From contig NZ_BTGQ01000002.1 in assembly GCF_036985505.1 (NCBI RefSeq), positions 248,001 through 312,000 of the forward strand: a stretch of DNA of 64,000 nucleotides. The letters run 5' to 3'. A model generated the notes under the pieces. That model saw nothing but the letters and a program-made list of their open reading frames with translations, had not been told where the DNA came from and ran no database searches. Made by a program: the position numbers and the translations under genes. This stretch comes from Croceitalea sp947503285 (GTDB lineage Bacteria; Bacteroidota; Bacteroidia; Flavobacteriales; Flavobacteriaceae). This document shows, piece after piece, positions 8,389-16,723 of this stretch (the first letter of the stretch is position 1; every line of letters begins with the position of its first letter).

Positions 8389-8419
8389 TTAAAAAGGCCT
8401 CGTCTCCAAGGCCTTTTTA
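8389..8419 (-). terminator. Rho-independent-type hairpin after the ferredoxin-NADP reductase gene
   Basis: Inverted repeat AAAAAGGCCT / AGGCCTTTTT around a short loop, ending in a T-run on the minus strand. It lies 28 bp past the stop of the reductase gene and upstream of the metH1 leader, separating the two transcription units. The stem is symmetrical, so it could act on either strand. Confidence 0.75.
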
Positions 8420-8446
8420 AAAGTATGATATTGTAATTACAGGGGT

Positions 8447-9508
8447 TTAGAGTATGCTTTGCACTACCTCTTTCTTAGCCTCTTTTTTACTACCATCAAA
8501 ACCTTCAACACCACCAACGGTAGTATACTTCATTACAAATCGCTTATTCGGGTTTATGATTTGATAGGCGTATTGGCACATGACCGCTGCTTCATGAAAA
8601 CCAGATAGGATCAATTTCAGTTTCCCTTCATACGTATTTACATCACCGATAGCGAACACTCCGGGAATATTCGTCTGGTAATCCTTGGCATTATTGACCT
8701 TTATTGCGTTTTTTTCGATTTCCAATCCCCATTGGCCAATAGGGCCCAATTTAGGGGACAGCCCGAAGAGGGGAATAAAATTGTCTACTTCTAGATAGGT
8801 TGGCTCTTTTTCGGCATCATTGTGTTTGATTATAACCCCACTAAGACTCTCTTCACCATGTAGTTCGGTAACCTGCGCTTCAGTAAATAATTTGATTTTA
8901 CCCAGTTTGGCCAGTTCTGATGCTTTCTCCACAGAATCCAAAGCACCCCTAAATTCATTTCTTCGATGTACCAAAGAAACCTCTGATGCGATATCGGCTA
9001 AATAGATGGCCCAATCCAACGCTGAATCACCACCTCCGGCAATAACAACCTTTTTATTACGGTATACTTCGGGATCTTTTATGATGTATGAAACTCCTTT
9101 ATCTTCATAAGCACCAATGTTCTCAATTTGTGGTTTACGTGGTTCAAAAGAGCCCAAACCACCAGCAATAACGACTATCGGTGCATGGTGTTTTGTTCCT
9201 TTGTTCGTCGTAACTATAAACGTACCATCTTCTTGTTTATCCAAAGTTTCGGCACGTTCGCCAAGGGTAAATCCTGCTTCAAACGGTTTTATCTGCTCCA
9301 TTAGCCTATCCACTAAATCACCTGCCAATATTTCGGGGTAGGCCGGAATATCATATATGGGCTTTTTCGGATAAATCTCCGAGCATTGCCCCCCTGGTTG
9401 TGGAAGTGCGTCAATCAAATGGCATTTTAATTTTAATAATCCCGCTTCAAAAACCGTGAATAAGCCTGTTGGGCCTGCACCAATTATTACTATATCTGTT
9501 TTAATCAT
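8447..9508 (-). CDS. Ferredoxin--NADP(+) reductase, thioredoxin-reductase-like type
   Basis: 353 residues from ATG 9508; an in-frame upstream extension has no homology-like features. The N-terminal FAD motif IIGAGPTGLF, the PGGQC segment, the NADP-binding VIAGGGDSALDWA and the C-terminal GVFAIGDV mark the YumC-like FNR2 family. These resemble thioredoxin reductase but lack the redox CxxC; here the second cysteine is absent (QPGGQCSEIYP). The enzyme moves electrons between NADPH and ferredoxin. Placed downstream of sulfite reductase and SUMT, it is the likely source of reduced ferredoxin for sulfite reduction. Confidence 0.88.
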   Translation of the reverse strand: MIKTDIVIIGAGPTGLFTVFEAGLLKLKCHLIDALPQPGGQCSEIYPKKPIYDIPAYPEILAGDLVDRLMEQIKPFEAGFTLGERAETLDKQEDGTFIVTTNKGTKHHAPIVVIAGGLGSFEPRKPQIENIGAYEDKGVSYIIKDPEVYRNKKVVIAGGGDSALDWAIYLADIASEVSLVHRRNEFRGALDSVEKASELAKLGKIKLFTEAQVTELHGEESLSGVIIKHNDAEKEPTYLEVDNFIPLFGLSPKLGPIGQWGLEIEKNAIKVNNAKDYQTNIPGVFAIGDVNTYEGKLKLILSGFHEAAVMCQYAYQIINPNKRFVMKYTTVGGVEGFDGSKKEAKKEVVQSIL

Positions 9509-9615
9509 CGTATCGTTATCAATTGTAATTAAGAATTTAAGTATTGCAAAGTATAAACCGCTGGCCATCTTTCTCTTCAACGGTTTAACCACCAATTCGT
9601 ATGCACTTCATTTTG

Positions 9616-10404
9616 TTATAAAATCGGTTCGGGAATTTGATTTTTTAGTGTTTTCCCTGAAACTTGGCGGGTAATCCCATCAAGGGTTTTTCGATGCCCG
9701 ACTACTTCACCGATGATAATAATCGCTGGATTCGAAAGCTGTTTTTCTTTCACTACGGATGTAATGGAAGCAACCGTACCTATCCCTATTTTCTCATTTT
9801 CAGTCGTTCCCTCTTGAATAATGGCCACCGGAGTCTCTTTTTTTCCTTCTTGCTCAAAAAGTTTAACGATTTCGGTCAGCTTTGACATTCCCATTAATAT
9901 GACGACCGTTGCATTTGATTTTGCGGCTAGCGCTACATCATTTGATAATTTGTGTGCCTTGGTAGTGCCCGTAATCACCCAAAAACTTTCTGCAGCACCT
10001 CTTTTGGTTACTGGTATGTTTTGGGTTGCCGGCACTGACAACGCAGACGAAATACCAGGAACCATGGCGACCTTCAATCCATTTTCAGTGGCATATTCCA
10101 TTTCTTCAGCACCTCGACCAAACACAAAGGGATCCCCTCCTTTTAAACGAACCACATGTTCACCTTCGAGACCACGTTGCACGATCAACTCATTAATTTG
10201 TTCTTGTTGGTAACTATAACATCCTTTTCGTTTGCCTACAAAAATCAATTCTGCTTCTCGGGCAAACTGCAGTAATTCTTTGTTTACCAAAGCATCGTAT
10301 AACACCACATCTGCATTTTGTAATGCTTTGATCCCTTTGAGGGTAATCAATTCGGCATCACCCGGACCAGCCCCTACAACGGTAAGTTTTCCTTGTTTAA
10401 GCAT
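9616..10404 (-). CDS. cobA: Uroporphyrinogen-III C-methyltransferase (SUMT)
   Basis: 262 residues from ATG 10404, overlapping the 3' end of the sulfite reductase gene by 8 bp. Typical SUMT segments are the N-terminal VVGAGPGDAELITLKG, the RLKGGDPFVFGRGAEE loop and PGISSALSVPA. It methylates uroporphyrinogen III twice with SAM, giving precorrin-2 for siroheme, the cofactor of the sulfite reductase encoded just upstream. No precorrin-2 dehydrogenase/ferrochelatase domain is attached and none is seen nearby. The overlap points to translational coupling. Confidence 0.93.
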   Translation of the reverse strand: MLKQGKLTVVGAGPGDAELITLKGIKALQNADVVLYDALVNKELLQFAREAELIFVGKRKGCYSYQQEQINELIVQRGLEGEHVVRLKGGDPFVFGRGAEEMEYATENGLKVAMVPGISSALSVPATQNIPVTKRGAAESFWVITGTTKAHKLSNDVALAAKSNATVVILMGMSKLTEIVKLFEQEGKKETPVAIIQEGTTENEKIGIGTVASITSVVKEKQLSNPAIIIIGEVVGHRKTLDGITRQVSGKTLKNQIPEPIL

Positions 10405-12487
10405 GTTCCAATTCCATTTGTCTGAACGCTTGTAATTGTAGTAAAACCTCTTTGGAATCGTCCAAATAGGTTTTCGCAAAAGCCTCAGAAGGTTTGTTTT
10501 TATTCAACTGTAATGCCAAGGTTTCAAATGAACTTTCAAAATTGATTTTTCCATTTGCTACAAAAAGCCTGTCAAAATCCTTAATGATACTGGCATGTGT
10601 ATTCGTTTTAATTTTTTCAGCAGTTAATAAGGCTTTGGCCGAATTCACTATCGATTGGTATGCGTAGTAGATACTAGCTGCCCATTTTCTTTCCTGCAAC
10701 GCTTCCTCAGCACTATCAATTTTCTCTTGGCTCTCTAAAAACAAGGTAGCCACCAAATCAACAATGACCCCCGCGCATTCACCAATACCGATTTCCTTTT
10801 TATATTTTTCGGAATTACCCCAATCAATGAAATCATCTTGTGTCAGATTGTCAATATTGGTGAGTGGTTTCAACAACTCATAAAAGTAGTGTTCTCCTTG
10901 CTTTTGATAATACTGTTCAAATTTTGCGCCATTTGAATTAGCTTCAAAATCATTTAAAATCCATCGCAATGCTTGTGGCCCTCGTTTACTTGGAATTTTC
11001 ACTACTTTATCTGCAAAACGAGCGTTTCCATTTCCAAAATTCCCTCCACCCAGCAATACCTGTAGTGCCGGAGCCACCAACTTATCCTTGGTACGAATGC
11101 TCATACCCTGAAATCCGATATGGGCCATGTTATGCTGTCCACAGGCATTCATGCAACCGCTAATCTTGATTACCACATCAGGGTTTTTGATGTATTGGGG
11201 GTATTCCGCTTTGATGACCTTCTCTAATTTCGTTGCGATACCGGTGCTGCTCGCAATTCCTAAATTACAGGTATCCGTACCAGGGCAAGCCGTAATATCT
11301 AAAGCCTTGTTATATCCAGCTTCTACAAAACCCAATTTGCCCAGTTCTTGATAAAAGAAAGGAACCAAGGCTTCCTTGACATGAGGGATCAATATATTTT
11401 GTCGCAATGAAAGACGAATTTCCCCTGCTGCGTATTTCGCGACCAAATCGGCCAGCAAACGCGCTTTATCGGTATAAAAATCACCCAATACTACTTTAAT
11501 TCCAATAGCCACAAAACCTTGCTGTTTCTGTGGAATAATATTAGTCGATTTCCACTCTTCAAAAGCATTCTCATCAGTTACAGTGGTATTGGACACCTCA
11601 ACGTTTGATGGTTGAACGGAAGGGTATGTTTTGTAATCTATGGGATACGTAGCATTCGGAATCGCATTTTGTTCCTCTTCCAAAAGTGCTTTGAATCCAT
11701 CCAAACCTAAATCCTTTAACAAGAATTTCAGTCTCGCCTTTGCCCGGCTCTTGCGTTCACCATAGCGGTCAAAAACGCGGATCACCCCTTCCATTAAAGG
11801 AATTATTTTATCCGTTGGAAGAAACTCGTAAAGCACATCGGCATGACGTGGTTGGGAACCCAGTCCCCCAGCAAGCATTACTTTAAATCCGCGTTCCCCA
11901 TTTTGCAATTTGGCAATAAAACCCAAATCATGCATATAAGACAAGCCTGTATCGGCATCGGTAGCGGAAAAGGAGACCTTAAACTTACGCCCCATTTCTT
12001 GCCCAATGGGATTTCTCAAAAAATATTCAAAGACAGCTTGTGCATAGGGCGAAACGTCAAAAGGCTCATTAACATCAATACCAGCAGTTTCGCTGGCAGT
12101 GACATTTCGAACGGTATTGCCACATGCCTCTCGTAAGGTAACGTCATCTTTTTCCAATTGCGCCCAAAGTTCTGGCGTACGCTCTAAATCAACATAATGG
12201 ATTTGGATGTCTTGCCTGGTTGTGATATGAAGTCGGCCCGTAGAATATTCATCGGAAACATCACAGATTCGCTTTAGCTGATTCGAAGTTACTTTACCAT
12301 AGGGTAACTTTATTCGAATCATCTGTACCCCCTGCTGGCGCTGACCATAAACACCACGTGCCAATCGAAGGCTTCTGAATTTTTCTTCATCAACGTTTCC
12401 AGTCTTGAACTGGCGGATTCTTCTTTCTAAGTCGAGAATATCTTTCTCTACTACCGGATTTTCTATTTCTGTTCTAAAACTTTGCAT
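10397..12487 (-). CDS. Ferredoxin-type nitrite/sulfite reductase with C-terminal HEPN-like domain
   Basis: 696 residues. Residues 1-560 are the two-repeat siroheme reductase; the [4Fe-4S]-siroheme cysteines are visible as TACPGTDTCNLG and SGCMNACGQ. Residues about 570-696 are an added all-helical segment (WAASIYYAYQSIVNSAKALL) resembling HEPN-family helices. The cysH context makes sulfite, rather than nitrite, the likely substrate: sulfite + 6 e- gives sulfide. The role of the helical extension is unknown; it could be an interaction or dimerisation module. A CTAT-N7-ATAG dyad lies 54 bp upstream of the start. Confidence 0.92.
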   Translation of the reverse strand: MQSFRTEIENPVVEKDILDLERRIRQFKTGNVDEEKFRSLRLARGVYGQRQQGVQMIRIKLPYGKVTSNQLKRICDVSDEYSTGRLHITTRQDIQIHYVDLERTPELWAQLEKDDVTLREACGNTVRNVTASETAGIDVNEPFDVSPYAQAVFEYFLRNPIGQEMGRKFKVSFSATDADTGLSYMHDLGFIAKLQNGERGFKVMLAGGLGSQPRHADVLYEFLPTDKIIPLMEGVIRVFDRYGERKSRAKARLKFLLKDLGLDGFKALLEEEQNAIPNATYPIDYKTYPSVQPSNVEVSNTTVTDENAFEEWKSTNIIPQKQQGFVAIGIKVVLGDFYTDKARLLADLVAKYAAGEIRLSLRQNILIPHVKEALVPFFYQELGKLGFVEAGYNKALDITACPGTDTCNLGIASSTGIATKLEKVIKAEYPQYIKNPDVVIKISGCMNACGQHNMAHIGFQGMSIRTKDKLVAPALQVLLGGGNFGNGNARFADKVVKIPSKRGPQALRWILNDFEANSNGAKFEQYYQKQGEHYFYELLKPLTNIDNLTQDDFIDWGNSEKYKKEIGIGECAGVIVDLVATLFLESQEKIDSAEEALQERKWAASIYYAYQSIVNSAKALLTAEKIKTNTHASIIKDFDRLFVANGKINFESSFETLALQLNKNKPSEAFAKTYLDDSKEVLLQLQAFRQMELEHA

Positions 12488-12541
12488 ATTCTCTTATAAT
12501 ACTATATCCTTGTCGTGAAAGAAAGTAAAACCTTTCTTATC

Positions 12542-12556
12542 CTATAGATTTTATAG
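12542..12556. promoter_or_regulatory. Putative operator CTAT-N7-ATAG upstream of the sulfite reductase gene
   Basis: CTATAGATTTTATAG, sharing arms, spacing and central AGATTT with the two sites before cysH (13297-13311 and 13377-13391). It lies between cysH and the sulfite reductase start. A dyad repeated three times only at sulfur-assimilation genes suggests one regulator; the Rrf2-family gene at 16030-16440 is the obvious candidate, by inference. Confidence 0.55.
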
Positions 12557-12661
12557 AATAAAAAATATCGATTTCTTGTTTCGACGAGATTTCATCAACA
12601 TTAACTTTTAATTTATTACCCTGATATTACAATTGACCCTTATCGAAAAGCACAGACCCGT

Positions 12662-13285
12662 TTATTGCAAATGAATACCACATTCCCTAGTCTCCAAGGC
12701 CTTTACCGGATCAAAGTACGTGCTGTTCTTTGGAAGGTCATAGTCTTCCAAATACGCATCCAAATCTTCATCTGTCCAATAATAAAAGGGACTTACTTTT
12801 AGAATTCCTTCCTTACTTTGACTCAAAATGTCTTTTGAACTTCTTAATTCGGTCTGACGTATTCTAATATTTGTAAACCAAATGTCAGGTTGATGCTCAC
12901 TTAAAGCCCTACGAAAAGGTTCTAACTTAACTATTTCAGAAAACTCCAAATGTTCTGGTTGGTCCGCTGACGGAAAGCCTAGTCGATGCTCGGTAAACGC
13001 CTTAGTCTCTTTAGGAACATATGTTTTCAGGTTGAGATTTAAACGATTGGTCAAGTACTTCGCATGTTCGTAGGTTTCTGGCAAGTTATAGCCCGTATCA
13101 CACCATACAACATCTATTGATGGGTCTATTCGTTGAAACATACTGAGCAATACCGCTGAATACTTACCAAAACTTGTGGTAACTATCCTCTTTTTAGATA
13201 AATGCAACGCCCAACTAATAATCTCTTCTGGAGGTATTCCCCTAAACTGCTTGTTGTAGTAATCAATATTTATATCCAAACTCAT
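12662..13285 (-). CDS. cysH: Phosphoadenosine phosphosulfate (PAPS/APS) reductase family
   Basis: 207 residues, slightly shorter than E. coli CysH. PP-loop region VTTSFGKYSAVLLSMF, substrate-site VVWCDTGYNLPETY, and the C-terminal RECGIHLQ with the catalytic Cys. The paired cysteines that bind the [4Fe-4S] cluster in bacterial APS reductases are absent (WFTNIRIRQTELRSS at that place), so PAPS is the likelier substrate; this is inferred from the residues. It produces sulfite for the downstream reductase. ATP sulfurylase genes are not in the window. Its promoter carries two CTAT-N7-ATAG dyads. Confidence 0.88.
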   Translation of the reverse strand: MSLDINIDYYNKQFRGIPPEEIISWALHLSKKRIVTTSFGKYSAVLLSMFQRIDPSIDVVWCDTGYNLPETYEHAKYLTNRLNLNLKTYVPKETKAFTEHRLGFPSADQPEHLEFSEIVKLEPFRRALSEHQPDIWFTNIRIRQTELRSSKDILSQSKEGILKVSPFYYWTDEDLDAYLEDYDLPKNSTYFDPVKALETRECGIHLQ

Positions 13286-13296
13286 AATTTATTACC

Positions 13297-13311
13297 CTAT
13301 AGATTTAATAG
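13297..13311. promoter_or_regulatory. Putative operator CTAT-N7-ATAG at the cysH transcription start
   Basis: CTATAGATTTAATAG within the longer dyad CCTATAGATTTAATAGG. It lies 12 bp upstream of the cysH ATG and just downstream of the TATGTTTG -7 element, so a bound protein would cover the expected transcription start. That placement fits repression. Confidence 0.6.
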
Positions 13312-13317
13312 GAAATA

Positions 13318-13325
13318 CAAACATA
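13318..13325 (-). promoter_or_regulatory. cysH -7 promoter element
   Basis: TATGTTTG on the minus strand matches the Bacteroidota consensus TAnnTTTG. It is 33 bp upstream of the cysH start codon. No convincing -33 TTTG at ideal spacing is seen; a TTTG lies 24 bp further upstream. Confidence 0.5.
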
Positions 13326-13376
13326 AAACAATTATCCTATTGGAAAAGCCAAATTTCCATTAAATTTATCTAAACC

Positions 13377-13391
13377 CTATAGTTTTAATAG
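13377..13391. promoter_or_regulatory. Putative distal operator CTAT-N7-ATAG upstream of cysH
   Basis: CTATAGTTTTAATAG, 66 bp from the proximal dyad and therefore upstream of the promoter. A half-site CCTATTGG (13335-13342) lies between the two. The rest of the cysH / serine hydrolase intergenic region (13392-13597) is AT-rich and I see nothing else in it. Confidence 0.5.
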
Positions 13392-13597
13392 ATTACTAAA
13401 ATATAGCATTACTATTGAGAATTTAATACTACACCATATATATTTTAACACATTCCACAAGAAACTTGAACAGCTTTAAACCGACATGAATTACCAAATC
13501 AAATCATTGAAAATAGTAATTGGTAAAGTATATACACTTACAAAAATCTATTCTAAATAGCTGTTTAAAAGCATTTTAAATCGTTTCTTGATTTTTT

Positions 13598-13620
13598 TGT
13601 AACCTTTTCAGAAGTCGTCT
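13598..13620 (+). promoter_or_regulatory. ECF-sigma-type promoter upstream of the serine hydrolase/sigma operon
   Basis: TGTAACC (13598-13604) and CGTCT (13616-13620) are laid out like the -35 (AAC) and -10 (GTC) elements of ECF sigma promoters. They sit about 55 bp before the ATG at 13675. The operon's third gene encodes an ECF sigma factor, so autoregulation is a reasonable inference. Confidence 0.45.
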
Positions 13621-13674
13621 TGTCCAATAGATGTGAATTCACAAAACACATATTAATTTTTTAAAACTGACGAG

Positions 13675-14772
13675 ATGAATCAATTAAAAAACATAGCAGT
13701 ATTATTTATAGGCTTAGCCATTTTCGGTAACGCTACCGCTCAAAAAGGGCATATAAAAACCGTCAGTGGTAAACTGGTAAAAGTTGAAGCCCTAGAAAAA
13801 AGAATCGAACACATTATGGATTCCATTCAACTACCAGGACTATCCATTGCAATTATTAATGACGCTAAAATTGCGTATCACAATAAGTTTGGCGTTGCCA
13901 ATTTAAAAACCAAAAAACCTGTGGACAAAAACAGTATTTTTGAAGGTGCCTCACTTTCTAAACCTTTGTTTGCTTATTTTGTGATGAAAATGGCGGAACA
14001 AGGTAATTTTGATCTAGACGCACCTATTTATGACTACTTAAAGGATATTTTTCCAAAAGGTGCTGTCGCGGAAGCTTCTATGGAGGCCTATAAAACCTTA
14101 ACGCCTAGAATCGTTTTATCACATGGAACAGGAATCCCGAACTGGGTAAAAGGTGAACCCATTACCATCGCCTTCGAACCAGGCACTGACTTTTCATATT
14201 CTGGGGAGGCTTACCAACATATGGGGGCCGCTCTTGGCACAAAATTGGGCATTGGCTGGGGAAGTAAATTAGATACCTTGTTTCTTAAAGAAGTGGCGCA
14301 CCCCCTTAACATGAACAGAAGTTTTTATACTTGGAACCAAATACTTGAAGAACATACCGTAAAGGGTCACATGAACGGAAAAGTAAATACCGAAATGCAC
14401 CGTGACAAAAACGTTGGCCCTGGATATAGCTTACAATCAGATGCTTACGACTATGCTTTATTTCTAATTGAAATGATGGAACCAAAAAACCTTAGTGTCC
14501 AGCTACGGGATGAGATGCTAAAAGAGCATAACCACTTCAAACCTGATAACAAAATACATTTAGAAACCGGTCAAACGGGTTGGGGCCTTGGTTTTGCCCA
14601 GAAACCCACCCCAAATGGCCTAATGCATTTACATACGGGTAACAACAAAGATTTTCAAGCCTATGCTATGTTTGTTCCCGATCAAAAATATGGTTTTACC
14701 ATTTTTGGAAACTCAGATAATCTGTTTCCCTTTTTAACTGAAATCGAAAAACTAATAGAAGAACAATTTTAA
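13675..14772 (+). CDS. Secreted serine hydrolase, class C beta-lactamase family
   Basis: 365 residues with a signal peptide (MNQLKNIAVLFIGLAIFGNA, cleavage near TAQ). Catalytic motifs: SLSK (Ser about 93, Lys about 96), the tyrosine motif YSG in DFSYSGEAYQ, and HTG in LHLHTGNN-like context (MHLHTGNNKDF), the KTG-box equivalent. All three are intact, so an active periplasmic esterase or peptidase is likely; real beta-lactamase activity cannot be claimed. It is first in an apparent operon with a small membrane protein, an ECF sigma factor and a putative anti-sigma protein. Confidence 0.85.
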   Translation: MNQLKNIAVLFIGLAIFGNATAQKGHIKTVSGKLVKVEALEKRIEHIMDSIQLPGLSIAIINDAKIAYHNKFGVANLKTKKPVDKNSIFEGASLSKPLFAYFVMKMAEQGNFDLDAPIYDYLKDIFPKGAVAEASMEAYKTLTPRIVLSHGTGIPNWVKGEPITIAFEPGTDFSYSGEAYQHMGAALGTKLGIGWGSKLDTLFLKEVAHPLNMNRSFYTWNQILEEHTVKGHMNGKVNTEMHRDKNVGPGYSLQSDAYDYALFLIEMMEPKNLSVQLRDEMLKEHNHFKPDNKIHLETGQTGWGLGFAQKPTPNGLMHLHTGNNKDFQAYAMFVPDQKYGFTIFGNSDNLFPFLTEIEKLIEEQF

Positions 14773-14783
14773 AAATTAAAGAC

Positions 14784-15116
14784 ATGGAAAAGTTAGACGA
14801 AGTATTTATTATGTTGATCCTTGCTATAGGAATGGGTGTTATTGTTTTCATTCTTGCGAAATACAATTATCTCATTAAAAAAGCAATGATTGAAAAAGGC
14901 CTTATCTCCAATCAATTGACAAATCAAAAATTGAAATACCTTGATGTTGGTTGCATTATTATAGGTCTAGGATTTGGTTTTATAGTATCATCGATTTATA
15001 CTGAAATGAACCTATCAGAAGATACCACCGATTTATTGGCATGGGGCACAATTGCAATTTTTGGTGGAGTAAGTGTCATTCTCGCCCATTTTCTTAGAAA
15101 AAAATCAGAAAAATAG
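14784..15116 (+). CDS. Small membrane protein, DUF6249-like
   Basis: 110 residues with three hydrophobic segments (about 8-25, 54-72 and 85-102) and a basic C-terminus. The overall pattern resembles the DUF6249 family often encoded beside ECF sigma factors in Bacteroidota. The gene starts 11 bp after the serine hydrolase stop and ends 3 bp before the sigma factor start, so it belongs to the same operon. It may take part in membrane sensing, but the function is unknown. Confidence 0.7.
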   Translation: MEKLDEVFIMLILAIGMGVIVFILAKYNYLIKKAMIEKGLISNQLTNQKLKYLDVGCIIIGLGFGFIVSSIYTEMNLSEDTTDLLAWGTIAIFGGVSVILAHFLRKKSEK

Positions 15117-15119
15117 GCT

Positions 15120-15680
15120 TTGAAAGACCTTGATAAAAACCTCATCATTAAAATTAAAGAGGGTGATATGGATGCTTTTAGACTACTAGTCGAAAAGTAT
15201 AAAGACGTATCGCTCTCCTTAATTTTTTCCATAGTGAAAGATGAAGCTTTAGCCGAAGATATTCTACAAGAGGCATTTATAAGGGTTTTCCATAAGATAG
15301 ACACTTTTAACTTCAAATCTAATTTTTCGACATGGCTGTATCGTATTATGGTAAACCTTAGCTATACTGAATTAAAACGAACAAAAATAAATCAGGATGT
15401 CAATGATCTATCGCAACTACCAGAAAATTTAATCAGTAGGGAAGAACTTTTAAAAGTAGAAAATCAAAAAAAATATATTCAATTGGCATTAAAGAAAATA
15501 AATGCTGATGAGGCTTTGGTACTACAGCTATTTTACTTATCTGAAATGAGTATTAAAGAGGTGATAAAAATCACTGGATTTAGTAAGGCCAAAGTCAAAG
15601 TAAGCCTACACCGTGGTAGAAATAATCTCAACTTTCAATTGAAAAGGTTATTAGGGGACGAATTAAAAAATTTATTATGA
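15120..15680 (+). CDS. RNA polymerase sigma factor, ECF (sigma-70, RpoE-like) family
   Basis: 186 residues. Region 2 is clear (GDMDAFRLLVEKYK, then DILQEAFIRVFHKI and FSTWLYRIMVN), and region 4 carries the helix-turn-helix (LFYLSEMSIKEVIKITGFS ... KVKVSLHRGR). The only usable start is TTG at 15120, three bases after the previous stop; no in-frame ATG gives a full region 2. The stop overlaps the next gene's ATG by 4 bp. It likely directs its own operon from the TGTAACC/CGTCT promoter at 13598, regulated by the adjacent membrane protein. Confidence 0.9.
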   Translation: MKDLDKNLIIKIKEGDMDAFRLLVEKYKDVSLSLIFSIVKDEALAEDILQEAFIRVFHKIDTFNFKSNFSTWLYRIMVNLSYTELKRTKINQDVNDLSQLPENLISREELLKVENQKKYIQLALKKINADEALVLQLFYLSEMSIKEVIKITGFSKAKVKVSLHRGRNNLNFQLKRLLGDELKNLL

Positions 15681-16012
15681 AAGAAGACAAAATCAAAAAA
15701 TTAATTCAGCAAAGTAAGCTTGAAACTTCGAATGGGTTTACAGAAAGACTCATACATAAACTTGAAGCGCAACCAAAGCAGCAGAAAACACCGATACGGT
15801 CTTATCAAAAAATGTTGTTTCCAACAATTCTGATCGTGGTGTTTATGAGTTATTTGGTCTATCGTTTTTCCGATTCTATTTTTTCCCTTTTCAACACTGA
15901 ACTGAATCTCTCGAATAAACCAATTTTTATGATAAGTTCAATCTTTTTTCTCTTTCTAATCAATTACATGATTAGACTAAATGAGGCTTACAAAAAACTG
16001 AACACTATTTAA
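15677..16012 (+). CDS. Putative membrane anti-sigma factor
   Basis: 111 residues; no named family recognised with certainty. A charged cytoplasmic N-terminal half (about 1-45) is followed by two membrane segments (about 48-65 and 82-100). The ATG overlaps the sigma factor stop (ATGA), which gives tight translational coupling, the usual arrangement for a sigma/anti-sigma pair. The role as anti-sigma is inferred from topology and position only. Confidence 0.6.
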   Translation: MKEDKIKKLIQQSKLETSNGFTERLIHKLEAQPKQQKTPIRSYQKMLFPTILIVVFMSYLVYRFSDSIFSLFNTELNLSNKPIFMISSIFFLFLINYMIRLNEAYKKLNTI

Positions 16013-16029
16013 TCAGGGCTTTAAGTAGC

Positions 16030-16440
16030 TTATTTCAATAAATCAGCCAAGGTATTGTTTCGGTATACTTCTAAATTGGCATCGCGCACCTTGAGCATTA
16101 GTTTATGAACGGAACACGCTGTCTCATCTGGGCAGTCATCACACTTTTCGTAAAAATTAAGGCTCACACAAGGCACCATTGAAATAGGCCCCTCCAATAT
16201 TCGCATTACTTCGGTCATTAAAATTTCATCAGGTTTTTTAATAAGGTAATACCCTCCGCCCTTTCCTTTCTTAGAACCTAAAAAACCATTTCTACGCAAG
16301 GTCAATAAGATACTCTCTAAAAACTTTTGCGAAATATTCTCTTGTTTGGCAATCTCGGCTATTTGTATGGGAGTACTGTTCGGCTGAGAGGCCAAAAACG
16401 TAAGTGCCTTTAGCCCATATTTTGTTTTTTTAGAGAGCAT
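16030..16440 (-). CDS. Rrf2-family transcriptional regulator with cysteine cluster
   Basis: 136 residues. Winged helix typical of Rrf2 (MLSKKTKYGLKALTFLA, then ISQKFLESILLTLRRNGFL and the GKGGGYYL wing). Cysteines in VPCVSLNFYEKCDDCPDETAC resemble the Fe-S ligand region of IscR/NsrR relatives, though the spacing differs from IscR. It is the last gene downstream of metZ on the minus strand. Within the window the best target candidates are the three CTAT-N7-ATAG dyads near cysH and the sulfite reductase gene; a CymR/CysR-like role in sulfur control is inferred. Confidence 0.88.
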   Translation of the reverse strand: MLSKKTKYGLKALTFLASQPNSTPIQIAEIAKQENISQKFLESILLTLRRNGFLGSKKGKGGGYYLIKKPDEILMTEVMRILEGPISMVPCVSLNFYEKCDDCPDETACSVHKLMLKVRDANLEVYRNNTLADLLK

Positions 16441-16521
16441 GAGGCTAAGATAATGAAATTAAGAAAGAACATCTTTTGACATGTATCATCTCTTTAGGCC
16501 ATTTAAAATTCAACTCTCAAT

Positions 16522-16723
16522 TTAAGTCACATAGCCCTCAGCAATGACTCCAACGGCCGAATTGACCCATAGCAGCGCTATTGCCAAAACAAATTTCACC
16601 CAACTAGGAATTGCTATTCCAAAACGTTTTTTGAGTAAGGTCTGTATTGGCGGAAAATAGAAAAATGATACCGCAATCAAAAAAAAGACCAAACAACCAA
16701 CTTAAAATTTTGCAAAGCATCAT
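16522..16723 (-). pseudogene. Small two-segment membrane protein gene, frameshifted in a T8 run
   Basis: ATGATG at 16723-16718 overlaps the metZ stop as ATGA. The frame reads MMLCKILSWLFGLFF and then breaks in a run of eight T on the coding strand (16677-16684). One T fewer restores a 66-residue protein with LIAVSFFYFPPIQTLLKK and a second membrane segment WVKFVLAIALLWVNSAVG, ending at 16522. As given, the frame ends after 39 codons. It may be a true frameshift, a homopolymer sequencing error or transcriptional slippage. The ATGA coupling argues for a real gene in the metY-metX/thrA-metZ operon. Confidence 0.55.
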
